From Anaerobranca gottschalkii DSM 13577 (GTDB lineage: Bacteria; Bacillota; Proteinivoracia; Proteinivoracales; Proteinivoracaceae), in assembly GCF_900111575.1 (NCBI RefSeq), contig NZ_FOIF01000001.1, positions 61,417-125,416 of the forward strand: a stretch of 64,000 bases of DNA, read 5' to 3'. Shown here piece by piece: positions 7,724 to 16,398 of the stretch (positions are counted from its first letter, which is position 1; each line of letters begins with the position of its first letter). The translations under genes were made by a program, and so were the position numbers. The notes beneath the pieces were generated by a model. It was not told where the DNA came from. It saw only the letters and a list, made by a program, of their open reading frames with translations, and ran no database searches.

Positions 7724-9412
7724 TTATCTTTTAAAACCTTGGGCTAAAGCCAACATTTCTTGTGCATGGTTAATTGTTCCTTGAGTTATTTCTGCACCGG
7801 AAATCATACGGGCTATTTCTAATATCTTTTCTTGACCATCTAACTTCCTTATTGTAGATATAGTTCTCCCAGCCACTTCTTTTTTCTCAATTTTATAATG
7901 ATTATCTGCCATTACACAAATTTGTGGAAGATGACTAACACATAATACTTGACGTCCTTTGCTGACATTTAACAACTTTTCTGCAACCCTCTGAGCTGTA
8001 CGACCACCAATACCTGTATCTACTTCATCAAAAACTAATGTTTCTATTTGATCAATTTGGGCTAAAATATTTTTCATAGCCAACATAATCCTGGACAGCT
8101 CGCCACCACTTGATATTTTTGCTAAAGGTTTTAAAGGTTCTCCAGGATTGGGTGATATTAAAAACTCCACTTGATCTAAACCAGTTTCATAAAATTCATC
8201 ATCATTATTTTTTTTGAAATAAACTTCAAACTTTGTTTTTTCCATAGACATATCTGCTAACTCTAAAGAAATTTTAGTACTTAAATTTAATGCTAATTCT
8301 TTTCTCTTTGCCGATAATTCTTGACCAATTTTTAAGAGTTCCTTCTCAACTAGTTTCAATTCCCCTTGTAATCCTTTAAATAATTCTTCACTATTTACCA
8401 ATTCTTCTAATTCTAATTTTCTTTGTTGATAATAGTTTAAAACATCTTCTATAGTTGGCCCATATTTTCTTTTTAAACGGTTAATTTCGTCTATTCTCAT
8501 TTCCACTGAAGTTAAAGCTTCAGGATCTAATTCCAAATCTTGTCCATAATTAAATAATTCCCTTGATACATCTTGAATTTGAAAAAGAGCTCCTTCTAAT
8601 TGGGGAATAAATTTAGATAAATTATCATCATATTTAGTTAAATGCTCTAAATCGGAGATTATAGAGCCAATAACTTCAACAACAGAAGGATTTTCTTCCC
8701 CTTGATAAAGATGATTATAACTATTCATAACTCCGTTATATAACTTTTCAGCATTAATTAACACTTTTCTACGATTTAATAGTTCTTCATCTTCACCTAC
8801 AGTTAAATTACAGTTTTCTATTTCTTCGATCTCAAATTTAAGTAAATCCATCTGTCTTTCTCTGTTTTCATTATTACTATGTAATTTGCTTAACCGATTT
8901 AAAATATCTCTCCGTTTTACATATAGTTCATTATATCTAGATAATAATTCTCCAATTCTTTTTCCTCCGTATAAATCTAAAAAACTTAAATGTTTTTGGG
9001 GATCAAGTAATGAATGATGTTCATGTTGCCCGTGAATATCCACTAAATCTTTTGTAATCTCCTTTAATAACCCTATAGTTATAATTTTATTGTTTACTTT
9101 GGCTATACTTTTTCCCGAAGAATAAATCTCCCTTTCAATAATTAATTGATCATCAACATCAATACCTAAAATTTCTTTAATTTTTTGGCTTTTTGAAGGA
9201 GTTAAGGAAAATACCCCTACAATAATACTTTTTTCACTTCCAGCCCTCACTAATTCTGCCGATGCCCTACCACCAGTTAATAAAGTTAAAGCATCAATAA
9301 TAATCGATTTACCAGCTCCCGTTTCACCTGATAGAACCGTTAACCCACAATCAAAATCAATTTCCAAAGCCTCTATCAAAGCAAAATTTTCGATACTAAT
9401 CCTATCAATCAT
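7724..9412 (-). CDS. recN: DNA repair protein RecN
   Basis: A 562-residue SMC-like ATPase acting early in double-strand break repair. N-terminal ATP-binding half with Walker A GETGAGKS (about 30-37), a central coiled coil (about 150-380), and the C-terminal half with the SSGGELSR signature and Walker B LVFDEVDTGIGG. Length is normal for the family. The ATG has AGGAGG five bases upstream and overlaps the nadK stop as ATGA. The recN neighbourhood (spoIVB, tlyA, dxs) is conserved in Firmicutes, but argR/ahrC, usually next to it, is not here. The stop codon lies four bases from repeat copy A. Confidence 0.97.
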   Translation of the reverse strand: MIDRISIENFALIEALEIDFDCGLTVLSGETGAGKSIIIDALTLLTGGRASAELVRAGSEKSIIVGVFSLTPSKSQKIKEILGIDVDDQLIIEREIYSSGKSIAKVNNKIITIGLLKEITKDLVDIHGQHEHHSLLDPQKHLSFLDLYGGKRIGELLSRYNELYVKRRDILNRLSKLHSNNENRERQMDLLKFEIEEIENCNLTVGEDEELLNRRKVLINAEKLYNGVMNSYNHLYQGEENPSVVEVIGSIISDLEHLTKYDDNLSKFIPQLEGALFQIQDVSRELFNYGQDLELDPEALTSVEMRIDEINRLKRKYGPTIEDVLNYYQQRKLELEELVNSEELFKGLQGELKLVEKELLKIGQELSAKRKELALNLSTKISLELADMSMEKTKFEVYFKKNNDDEFYETGLDQVEFLISPNPGEPLKPLAKISSGGELSRIMLAMKNILAQIDQIETLVFDEVDTGIGGRTAQRVAEKLLNVSKGRQVLCVSHLPQICVMADNHYKIEKKEVAGRTISTIRKLDGQEKILEIARMISGAEITQGTINHAQEMLALAQGFKR

Positions 9413-10269
9413 AATAACCTCCTGTTAGAGTAATTATTCATCTTCAGTCTTAATATATCAAAAAAATTCTTACCCTTTAAACGAACTACAGGTACAAATA
9501 AATCACTTCCTTTTACTTTAATCACATCACCGCTTTTAAGTCCAATTCCTTTTTGTCCATCTATTGTTAATACAACTTCTTGATTTGTCGTTGTCAAAAT
9601 AACTTTAATCTCCGATTTATTACTAACAACTACACTTCTAGAATGTAATGTATGGGGACAAATAGGTGTAATAACAAGTACAGGTAAAGCCGGTGTCAAA
9701 ATAGGTCCTCCAGCAGATAGGGAATAACCGGTAGAGCCAGTAGGAGTACTTATTATCACCCCGTCTCCAGGATAACATTCTAAAAACACATCATCGACAT
9801 ATGTATTTAAACTGATTATTCTTGCCAAGGGTCCCTTTGAAATAGTTATTTCATTTAATGCAACTACTTTCTCTATAATTTCTCCATCTCTAATTAATTG
9901 GGCTTCCACCATTTGTCTTTTTTCTATGTTATATTGACCTTTATCTATTTTTTCTATTGCATCTTCAACTTCTTTTAATTCAACTTCTGTCAAAAATCCT
10001 AAAGTTCCTAAATTGACTCCTAAGATAGGAACTTGATAACCTGCATATTCTCTGGCAACACTTAAAAATGTTCCATCTCCTCCTAATACCAATAAAAGTT
10101 CAACATTTTCAGGAAGATTTCCAGAACAAAAACCTTCTGTTCCATCTATAAAATAGTCCTTTGAACTATAGAGCTTAAATCCTTTTTCTTTAAGACTTGT
10201 AATAATTTCATTTGCTATCTTTAATCCATGTTCTTTAGAAAAATTTAAAAATATAGCGATATTTTTCAA
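9409..10269 (-). CDS. nadK: NAD kinase
   Basis: A 286-residue ATP-NAD kinase that makes NADP+ from NAD+. The GGDG active-site motif is in VLGGDGTFLSVA (about 64-75), followed by NLGTLGFLTE and the family signature TPTGSTGYSLSAGGPI (about 175-190). The coding end overlaps recN by four bases, and the start is 11 bases after the unknown gene 10281-10802, so the three form one unit. Cytoplasmic. Length is typical. Confidence 0.96.
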   Translation of the reverse strand: MKNIAIFLNFSKEHGLKIANEIITSLKEKGFKLYSSKDYFIDGTEGFCSGNLPENVELLLVLGGDGTFLSVAREYAGYQVPILGVNLGTLGFLTEVELKEVEDAIEKIDKGQYNIEKRQMVEAQLIRDGEIIEKVVALNEITISKGPLARIISLNTYVDDVFLECYPGDGVIISTPTGSTGYSLSAGGPILTPALPVLVITPICPHTLHSRSVVVSNKSEIKVILTTTNQEVVLTIDGQKGIGLKSGDVIKVKGSDLFVPVVRLKGKNFFDILRLKMNNYSNRRLL

Positions 10270-10280
10270 CTAAATCCCCC

Positions 10281-10802
10281 CTAAATTAACTTTTTACTAA
10301 GATAAAAGCCTAAGGTCATAAAGGCAATTAAAATTATTATCTTTTTTAGTAGTGTTATGAAATAGTTGGGAGTTATAATTTTAAGTTTACACTCTTTAAT
10401 TGCCTGACCCTTTGAATTAATAAAAAGCACTCCATTTATATTATAACAGACATAATCTAGTATTATCTTTAACTTTATCAAATTATCCCTCAAAGAAAAA
10501 CCTTGTGAAGGAGAATATGTTTCTACCAAATATTTCTTTCCAGAAAACTTAACCACTAGTTTAGGCTCGATCATATCTTCTCTACTTGAATAATCTTTAA
10601 AGTAAATGATTTTTCTAGGTGGGCAAACATCAACTATATTATAACCTTGTTCTTGTAAAGTTTCCAAGACCCTAATATCCCTTTTACTAGCTTTTTTAAT
10701 ATATTTCTTTATCCGCCAATGGGCTAAACTTTTTTCTACATAATAATAGCAAATACCTAAAATAATTATCAATAATAAAATCCTTTCAATAAAATCAAAC
10801 AT
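10281..10802 (-). CDS. Unrecognised two-helix membrane protein
   Basis: A 173-residue protein that I do not recognise. One hydrophobic helix lies at the N-terminus (about 7-22) and another at the C-terminus (about 151-168). Between them is a basic, probably cytoplasmic domain of about 125 residues beginning with a Lys/Arg-rich stretch (about 28-45). The pattern VVKFSGKKYLVETYS followed by FINSKG is loosely like nuclease-fold beta strands, but no catalytic set is clear. ATG start with GGGGGTGG upstream. Probably first gene of a unit with nadK and recN, since a terminator lies just upstream at 10862-10893. It occupies the place where argR often lies. Function unknown. Confidence 0.75.
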   Translation of the reverse strand: MFDFIERILLLIIILGICYYYVEKSLAHWRIKKYIKKASKRDIRVLETLQEQGYNIVDVCPPRKIIYFKDYSSREDMIEPKLVVKFSGKKYLVETYSPSQGFSLRDNLIKLKIILDYVCYNINGVLFINSKGQAIKECKLKIITPNYFITLLKKIIILIAFMTLGFYLSKKLI

Positions 10803-10861
10803 AAAACCACCCCCATTTTACAGGAAATATTCGTTATAAAAACTAAAATTCCTTTTTTATA

Positions 10862-10893
10862 AAAGAAAAAAGCAGGTTCTAACTCCCTGCTTT
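10862..10893 (-). terminator. Rho-independent terminator downstream of tlyA and repeat copy B
   Basis: AAAGCAGG/CCTGCTTT stem with a ten-base loop, followed on the minus strand by TTTTTTCTTTT. It closes the OLE-oapA-dxs-tlyA transcript. Confidence 0.9.
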
Positions 10894-11132
10894 AGACTAA
10901 AAATAAATTATAGATAAATTCACCAGCAGCTGTGGTAATTAAACAAAGATACGATTAAGTCGAGGAGATAGATTTAAGAGCTGATTAGATAAAAGGAAGA
11001 AGGGGTGAGGAACAGGACGTTCCGAAAGCTTATTGAGCCATGGACGGCGAATTAGAGCGGTACCCTTCTTCCTTTTAGATAGAAGCCTTAAATCTCGACG
11101 GAGACTTTGTTAGAATGTTTAATTACCACAGC
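10894..11132 (-). repeat. Structured palindromic repeat, copy B (long form) with linker
   Basis: Core 10929-11132 (204 bp) has the same 17-base ends and internal paired blocks as copy A. In place of the AAAAAT apical loop it carries an extra module of 57 bases (11006-11062) holding a GGAAC/GTTCC hairpin, a GAAA stretch and a second, partly mispaired stem. The linker to the terminator (10894-10928) is diverged relative to copies A and C. The repeat end supplies the last two codons and the stop of tlyA. No open reading frame. It accounts for the intergenic space between tlyA and the unknown gene. Confidence 0.88.
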
Positions 11133-11929
11133 CTTAATTCCTTAGCCTTTTCTACAATTACTTCAATTTTTTCAGAATCAATTTTTGAGTGATTATCTAA
11201 TTTTGCTAATAATAAATATTCTATATTACCCTCAGGACCAGTAATTGGGGAAAAATTTAAGTCTAATGTTCCAATCCCCAATTCAGAGCAAAAATCTATA
11301 ATATTTCTAATTACTTCCTTATGGACTTCAAAATCCCTAACTACACCTTTTTTCCCTACCTTTTCCCTACCAGCTTCAAATTGGGGCTTAATTAAAGCTA
11401 TAATTGTCCCACCTGGTACTAAAACTTCCTTTACTTTTGGTAGTAGTAACTTTAGGGAAATAAAGCTAGCATCAATAACTGCCATTTCAGGCTGAGGATC
11501 GAACATTCCCTTCTCTACATTTCTAAAATTAGTTCGCTCCATATTAATGACTTTAGGGTTACTTCTTAAACTCCAAGCCAATTGACCATAACCGACGTCT
11601 ACTGCAAAAACTAATTTAGCTCCATTTTGTAAAGCACAATCGGTGAACCCACCTGTAGATGCACCTACATCTACCACCACTTTATCGGTAAAATCTATTG
11701 AGAAACATTCCACAGCCTTTTGAAGTTTCAATCCCCCACGGCTAACAAAGGGACTATCCTTACCTTTAACTTGGATAGGAATATCTCTATCTACAAAAGT
11801 CCCTGCCTTATCTAATTTTTGCCCATCACTATAAACTAAACCTGCCATAATAGAACGTTTAGCCTTTTCTCTACTTTCAAATAAACCCCTTTCAACCAAT
11901 AACTGGTCTAATCGCACTTTCTTTTCCAT
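11123..11929 (-). CDS. tlyA: TlyA family rRNA (cytidine-2'-O)-methyltransferase
   Basis: A 268-residue protein with an N-terminal S4 RNA-binding domain (about 5-65, VRLDQLLVERGL) and an FtsJ-like methyltransferase domain whose SAM site is VVDVGASTGGFTDCAL (about 84-99), with DASFISLKLLLP further on. The family 2'-O-methylates ribosomal RNA. ATG start with AGGAG six bases upstream, inside the last 38 bases of dxs. The final Leu-Trp-stop is encoded by the end of repeat copy B, so the natural C-terminus may have been trimmed or changed. Part of the classical OLE locus. Confidence 0.94.
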   Translation of the reverse strand: MEKKVRLDQLLVERGLFESREKAKRSIMAGLVYSDGQKLDKAGTFVDRDIPIQVKGKDSPFVSRGGLKLQKAVECFSIDFTDKVVVDVGASTGGFTDCALQNGAKLVFAVDVGYGQLAWSLRSNPKVINMERTNFRNVEKGMFDPQPEMAVIDASFISLKLLLPKVKEVLVPGGTIIALIKPQFEAGREKVGKKGVVRDFEVHKEVIRNIIDFCSELGIGTLDLNFSPITGPEGNIEYLLLAKLDNHSKIDSEKIEVIVEKAKELRLW

Positions 11930-13808
11930 AACCTACTCCTGAAATCTCTCCAATAATTTTTTTGTATATTCCTTCAGCTGAAATACCATATTTGTCTAAA
12001 ATTTTTTTCCTTGAACCATGTTCAATAAATTTATCAGGTAATGAAATACTCAATAATTTACAGTGGACATTTTCTTCAATAAATATTGAAGAAACTAGTT
12101 CCCCAAAACCTCCTATTTTTGTATGATCTTCAATTACTAAAGCTAACCTATGCTTTTGGGCTAAGGTGATTAACGTATCTTTATCAAAGGGTTTTATGTA
12201 GGGGAAATGAACTACAGTAGCATTAATTCCCACATCCAATAACTTTTTAGCCCCTTCTAAAGAAATATTACTAGTAACTCCTGTGGAAATAAGGAGAACC
12301 TCTTCTCCCTGTTTCAACACTTGCCCTTTATTTTCCAAAATCCTAGGATTATTATAATCAATAAATTCCTCAACTACTATATCCTTTGGATATCTAATGG
12401 CTACAGGTGTTTTTAATGTTAAAGCTGTATGAATACCATCCCTTAGCTCTTGACCATCTTTAGGTGAAATAATGGTGATATTAGGAATATGCCTTAAAAA
12501 AGCGATATCATAAATCCCTTGGTGAGTTTCACCATCTGCTCCAACAATCCCAGCCCTATCAATGGCAAAAATTACTGGGAGGTTGGGCAGACAAACATCG
12601 TGGAGTACTTGATCATAACCCCTCTGCAAAAAGGTGGAATAGACTGCAAAAATAGGTTTCATTCCTTCCTTTGCTAAACCTGCTGCCATAGTAACTGCAT
12701 TTTGTTCAGCAATCCCAACATCAAAAAATCTCTGGGGATACTTTTGGGCAAACTCATCAAGGCCAGTTCCCGGAGCCATTGCTGCAGTTATAGCTATTAT
12801 GTTAGGATTTTTTTCTGCTTGTTCTATAATACTCTTTGAAAAAACTTCAGTAAAACTGATGCCTTTACCCTCTATAACCCTACCTGTTTCTTTTTCAAAT
12901 TGTCCAACTCCATGAAAAAGTTGGGGGTTATCTTCTGCCGGCCAATAACCTTTTCCTTTTTTTGTTATAACATGAACTAGTACCGGCCCATCGACTTTCT
13001 TAGCCTTCCTTAATGTATCTTCAACTACATTAAAATTGTGGCCATCGATAGGACCTAAATACTTAAATCCTAATTCTTCAAATAGGATACCTGCCACCAA
13101 AAGATATTTTAAACTATCTTTAACCCTCTCTAAAGATTTATATAATTTTCCTCCAATAGCAGGCACTTTATTTAATATGTACTGGATATCCTTTTTAATC
13201 TTCGTATACTTTGAATCTGTTCTAAGGCGATTTAAATAAGAACTTAAACCACCTACATTGTTCGTTATTGACATTTCATTATCATTTAAAACTACTATAA
13301 GTTTACAATCTTGTTTATGGCCTGCAAAATTAAGGGCTTCAAAGGCCATTCCTCCCGTCATAGCTCCATCACCAATAACGGCCACTACATTATAATTTTC
13401 TCCTTTAATTTCCCTGGCTAAAGCCATACCTAAGGCAGCAGAAATAGATGTAGAGCTGTGGCCTGTTTCAAAATGGTCATGGACACTCTCTTTGCATTTA
13501 GGGAAACCACTTAAACCACCATATTTTCTCAATGTGTGGAAATTATCTCGACGACCGGTTATAATTTTATGAACATAGGTTTGATGACCTACATCCCAAA
13601 CAATTTTATCTATAGGACTATTAAAAACCCTGTGTAAAGCTATGGTTAATTCCACTACCCCTAAATTAGGAGCTAAGTGTCCCCCTGTTTTTGAAACATT
13701 TTCTATCAAAAACTCCCGGATTTCCTCACAAAGCTTACTTATTTCTTCACCATTTAAAGTTTTTATATCATCAGGGCTGTTAATTTTACTGAGGATTGGA
13801 TAATTCAC
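11892..13808 (-). CDS. dxs: 1-deoxy-D-xylulose-5-phosphate synthase
   Basis: A 638-residue thiamin-diphosphate enzyme condensing pyruvate and glyceraldehyde-3-phosphate, the entry step of the MEP isoprenoid pathway. Seen: WDVGHQTYVHKIITGR (about 72-87), the ThDP motif beginning GDGAMTGG (about 146-153), and the transketolase pyrimidine domain with DRAGIVGADGETHQG (about 417-431). GTG start. It begins six bases after oapA and overlaps tlyA by 38 bases. Its last 20 residues are atypical, probably because of the overlap. With ispA in the same locus it ties the OLE region to isoprenoid synthesis. Confidence 0.97.
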   Translation of the reverse strand: MNYPILSKINSPDDIKTLNGEEISKLCEEIREFLIENVSKTGGHLAPNLGVVELTIALHRVFNSPIDKIVWDVGHQTYVHKIITGRRDNFHTLRKYGGLSGFPKCKESVHDHFETGHSSTSISAALGMALAREIKGENYNVVAVIGDGAMTGGMAFEALNFAGHKQDCKLIVVLNDNEMSITNNVGGLSSYLNRLRTDSKYTKIKKDIQYILNKVPAIGGKLYKSLERVKDSLKYLLVAGILFEELGFKYLGPIDGHNFNVVEDTLRKAKKVDGPVLVHVITKKGKGYWPAEDNPQLFHGVGQFEKETGRVIEGKGISFTEVFSKSIIEQAEKNPNIIAITAAMAPGTGLDEFAQKYPQRFFDVGIAEQNAVTMAAGLAKEGMKPIFAVYSTFLQRGYDQVLHDVCLPNLPVIFAIDRAGIVGADGETHQGIYDIAFLRHIPNITIISPKDGQELRDGIHTALTLKTPVAIRYPKDIVVEEFIDYNNPRILENKGQVLKQGEEVLLISTGVTSNISLEGAKKLLDVGINATVVHFPYIKPFDKDTLITLAQKHRLALVIEDHTKIGGFGELVSSIFIEENVHCKLLSISLPDKFIEHGSRKKILDKYGISAEGIYKKIIGEISGVGYGKESAIRPVIG

Positions 13809-13814
13809 AAAGAA

Positions 13815-14387
13815 TCACACCCTTTTTTTTCTTCTTTTACTTTTAGAATTTGTTAAATTTACCCGAAATATTTTTTCAATATAATAAATTATTTTACCAA
13901 CAAAAACTAAGATCTCTGTTGATTTCTTTATAGCCAAAGTTTTTCCTATACCTTTTCCTCCCACAGTTATTCCTGCTACTATGGAAGTTAAGATAACACT
14001 ATATAAAGATTCTCCTCCTTGGCCAAAGATCCTAAATATTATTGCTGCTGCAGCTCCACCACTAACTATCCCACTAATATCTCCTATGACATCATTGCAA
14101 AACACCGCCACCCGTTCAGCATTTCTTATGAAAAATAGAGCCTGTTTTGCCCCTATTATCTTTTTAGCCGCCTTTGCATTAATGGGGGCAGGTTCCGCTA
14201 CAGTAGCTGCAACTCCTATCATGTCAAATATTATACCCATAAAGACTATAGAAAACAACATAAAAAAAGCAGTAAATACACCTACTTTACTCAAAGTATT
14301 TTGAGAAAGGAGGGTAAATATTACTGCTAGTACAATTGTCCAAATTGTAATTCTTATTACCCACAAGTTATCATTCTTCAAGTCCAA
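13815..14387 (-). CDS. oapA: OLE RNA-associated membrane protein OapA
   Basis: A 190-residue protein with four predicted membrane helices (about 13-27, 34-58, 98-118, 128-145) and a very basic C-terminus ending KSKRRKKR. The segment around AKAAKKIIGAKQALFFIRNAERVA resembles the DUF21/CNNM-type region. OapA binds OLE RNA and holds it at the membrane; mutants in Bacillus halodurans are sensitive to ethanol, cold and magnesium (established for the family). Identification rests on topology plus its place directly after the OLE RNA and before dxs. The first TTG is only four bases from GAGG, so the second TTG two codons later is a possible start. Confidence 0.92.
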   Translation of the reverse strand: MDLKNDNLWVIRITIWTIVLAVIFTLLSQNTLSKVGVFTAFFMLFSIVFMGIIFDMIGVAATVAEPAPINAKAAKKIIGAKQALFFIRNAERVAVFCNDVIGDISGIVSGGAAAAIIFRIFGQGGESLYSVILTSIVAGITVGGKGIGKTLAIKKSTEILVFVGKIIYYIEKIFRVNLTNSKSKRRKKRV

Positions 14388-14407
14388 TACACCTCAAAAT
14401 TATATGT

Positions 14408-15016
14408 AACTAACGGTGGTAATATAGAAGGTAAATGTTGCGGCTTAGGTCTAGCAGGTTTTCCCAGAAAATTACCTGGTGTCGCCATCCAGGCGGTTTC
14501 CCTTTAAAATTTTCTCTGTTTTAAACAGGGCTAGATTGCCACTTAGTCCGCACTTTAATCCCTTCTATATTTCCTTACGGAACAGTCTAGGAGCTTTCCT
14601 CGACAAAGGTTGCTATATCCTAGCCTCTTTTGCACTAATGGTTTCAACCCCTGGTTTTCAAATTAGGCCCCTTTGAAAATCCAGTTTTTAAATAGTATCC
14701 ACCATTACCACTCAAGGCAGGCTACACTGTACACAGCCCTTGTTTTCGGGCAGAACCGCATACAGGTTTCTATCCTAAGCCATAATTTAGCACCCCATCT
14801 ACGTGATAAACTACAAACTTAGGTCTCCGCGGAGGCGGGGTCAACGCCCACATGCCATTGTGGATCGCCCCATCCCCCTTAACTCCCAGCACCAGCCCAC
14901 GACTGGGCGTCGTAAGCCAGCACCAGGAACTTCATCGATGTGCCCTTAACGGATTTTTAGGCCCGTCTTCAAATATAGCACCTTTGACTAGAATACTGCA
15001 CCACCGTTATTTGATA
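14408..15016 (-). ncRNA. ole: OLE RNA (ornate, large, extremophilic RNA)
   Basis: About 610 bases without a plausible gene, GC-richer than its surroundings and full of helices. The ends pair through AACGGTGGT (15008-15000) and ACCACCGTT (14420-14412). Length, the closing helix, and the exact gene order ispA, PAP2-like, RNA, oapA, dxs, tlyA match the OLE RNA locus. OLE RNA forms a membrane-associated ribonucleoprotein with OapA and affects stress and magnesium tolerance. The 5' end is set from the sigma-A promoter at 15023-15051; the 3' end is approximate because the transcript may read through into oapA. Confidence 0.92.
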
Positions 15017-15022
15017 AAATCT

Positions 15023-15051
15023 ATAATATCATTTTAAAAAATTTTTTTCAA
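15023..15051 (-). promoter_or_regulatory. Sigma-A promoter of OLE RNA
   Basis: On the minus strand TTGAAA (15046-15051), a 17-base spacer and TATTAT (15023-15028). The predicted start is about seven bases on, just before the closing helix of OLE RNA. This gives the RNA its own promoter in addition to read-through from ispA and the PAP2-like gene. Confidence 0.75.
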
Positions 15052-15059
15052 TAGCCAAT

Positions 15060-15494
15060 TTAAATCAAATATGGAACAATTATACCTAATAATGCTCCTG
15101 CTACTACTTCTATCGGCGTATGTCCTAATAATTCTTTTAGTTTCTCCTTCTCATCTATTATTTTATTCCCTTGCTGAAGCTCTGAGATAATTATATTGAG
15201 AATTTTAGCTTGTTTTCCAGCTGCCCTTCTTACTCCTGCGGCGTCATACATCACAACAAGTGCAAAAATAAAACTGATAGCCGTTAAAGGACTATCCCAA
15301 CCAAAATCTAAAGCCAATGTAGTGGTAAGTGCCATAACCAGGGCAGAATGGGAACTGGGCATCCCTCCTGCTCCAACAAAACGATAAGCATTAAACTCCC
15401 TTTTTAATAACAATTCTATGATAACCTTTAAAGTTTGTGCAATGGCCCATGCTATTACCGGTACAAAGAAATATCTGTTATCAAAAATCAACAA
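15060..15494 (-). CDS. Divergent PAP2-family membrane protein (YuiD-like)
   Basis: A 144-residue membrane protein of the divergent PAP2 (acid-phosphatase/vanadium-haloperoxidase-related) family. It retains the GAGGMPSSHSALV motif (about 42-54) that holds the catalytic Ser-His of PAP2 enzymes, then YDAAGVRRAAGKQA. About four hydrophobic helices. A role in isoprenyl-phosphate hydrolysis is suggested by the neighbouring ispA but is not proven for the family. The start is one of two tandem TTG codons preceded by AGGAGG. The OLE promoter begins within ten bases of its stop. Confidence 0.88.
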   Translation of the reverse strand: MLIFDNRYFFVPVIAWAIAQTLKVIIELLLKREFNAYRFVGAGGMPSSHSALVMALTTTLALDFGWDSPLTAISFIFALVVMYDAAGVRRAAGKQAKILNIIISELQQGNKIIDEKEKLKELLGHTPIEVVAGALLGIIVPYLI

Positions 15495-15511
15495 AATAAT
15501 CCTCCTTAAAC

Positions 15512-16393
15512 TTACCCTTTTCTATTCAAAAGATATGTTAATATTTCCTTTAAATATGGAATTTGTAAATTCCCTTCTTTCAATGCATTAACACCTAACT
15601 GGACATAATATTGGGCTAACTTTTGAGCTTTTTCTAAACCCATAATACTTACATAAGTTGCTTTTTGAAGTTTCTCATCACTTCCAGTTAGTTTACCCAT
15701 ATCTTGAAAGTTACCACAAACATCTAATATATCATCGGTTATCTGAAATGTCAAGCCTAGAGCTTCACCGTATTTTATTAAAGCTTTTTTTTCACAATCT
15801 TTTAAATCACAAACTTCAGCTGCCATTTTAAGGGGAGCTAATAGTAGTTTTCCTGTTTTATTATTATGGATTTCCTTTAATTCTTCCTCAGTTAATATTT
15901 TACCCTCATTTTCAAGATCTAAAACTTGCCCTTTGATCATACCACAAGGGCCAGAAGCTTCGCTTAAAATACTGATAACTTTAACCTTTTTCTCTGCTGA
16001 TAAACCTTTAACTTCAGATATAATATTAAAGGCTTGGGTTAACAAAGCATCACCAGCTAAAATAGCCATTCCTTCACCAAAAACTTTATGGTTCGTTAAT
16101 TTTCCCCGACGATAATCATCATTATCCATAGCCGGTAAATCATCATGGATTAATGAATAAGTATGAATATATTCAATACTTAATGCTAATGGCAGGGAAA
16201 TTTCTCGGGAAATTTTATAATGGTCACAAATCAAGAGAAGTAAAAGGGGACGTATTCTTTTTCCCCCTGCCTTTAAGCTATATTCCATAGACTTTGCTAA
16301 ATTTTCCGGTACATCTTGAGGAATAAATTGGCACAGATGATTATCTATAAAGTCTTTATAGTCCTTCAAAACTTCTTTTAATTCCACAGACAT
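15512..16393 (-). CDS. ispA: Farnesyl/geranylgeranyl diphosphate synthase
   Basis: A 293-residue short-chain trans-prenyltransferase that condenses IPP with allylic diphosphates. The first Asp-rich motif DDLPAMDND is at 84-92, preceded by SLIH, and the second DDILD at 220-224. The substrate-binding GGKRIRP is at 43-49. The spacing in the first motif is that of bacterial FPP synthases. ATG start with GGAG just upstream, five bases after xseB. It supplies polyprenyl precursors for undecaprenyl-phosphate and works with Dxs of the same locus. Confidence 0.96.
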   Translation of the reverse strand: MSVELKEVLKDYKDFIDNHLCQFIPQDVPENLAKSMEYSLKAGGKRIRPLLLLLICDHYKISREISLPLALSIEYIHTYSLIHDDLPAMDNDDYRRGKLTNHKVFGEGMAILAGDALLTQAFNIISEVKGLSAEKKVKVISILSEASGPCGMIKGQVLDLENEGKILTEEELKEIHNNKTGKLLLAPLKMAAEVCDLKDCEKKALIKYGEALGLTFQITDDILDVCGNFQDMGKLTGSDEKLQKATYVSIMGLEKAQKLAQYYVQLGVNALKEGNLQIPYLKEILTYLLNRKG

Positions 16394-16398
16394 TCTCC

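Noticed and set aside
14408-15016. RNase P RNA, tmRNA or rRNA fragment as explanation of the large structured region
   Set aside because: Length, closing helix and the neighbours ispA, oapA and dxs fit OLE RNA; no tRNA-like or RNase P core motifs were seen.
14479-15037. Short plus-strand open frames in the 14.4-15.0 kb region
   Set aside because: They lie wholly in the structured OLE RNA, have no ribosome sites and resemble no proteins.
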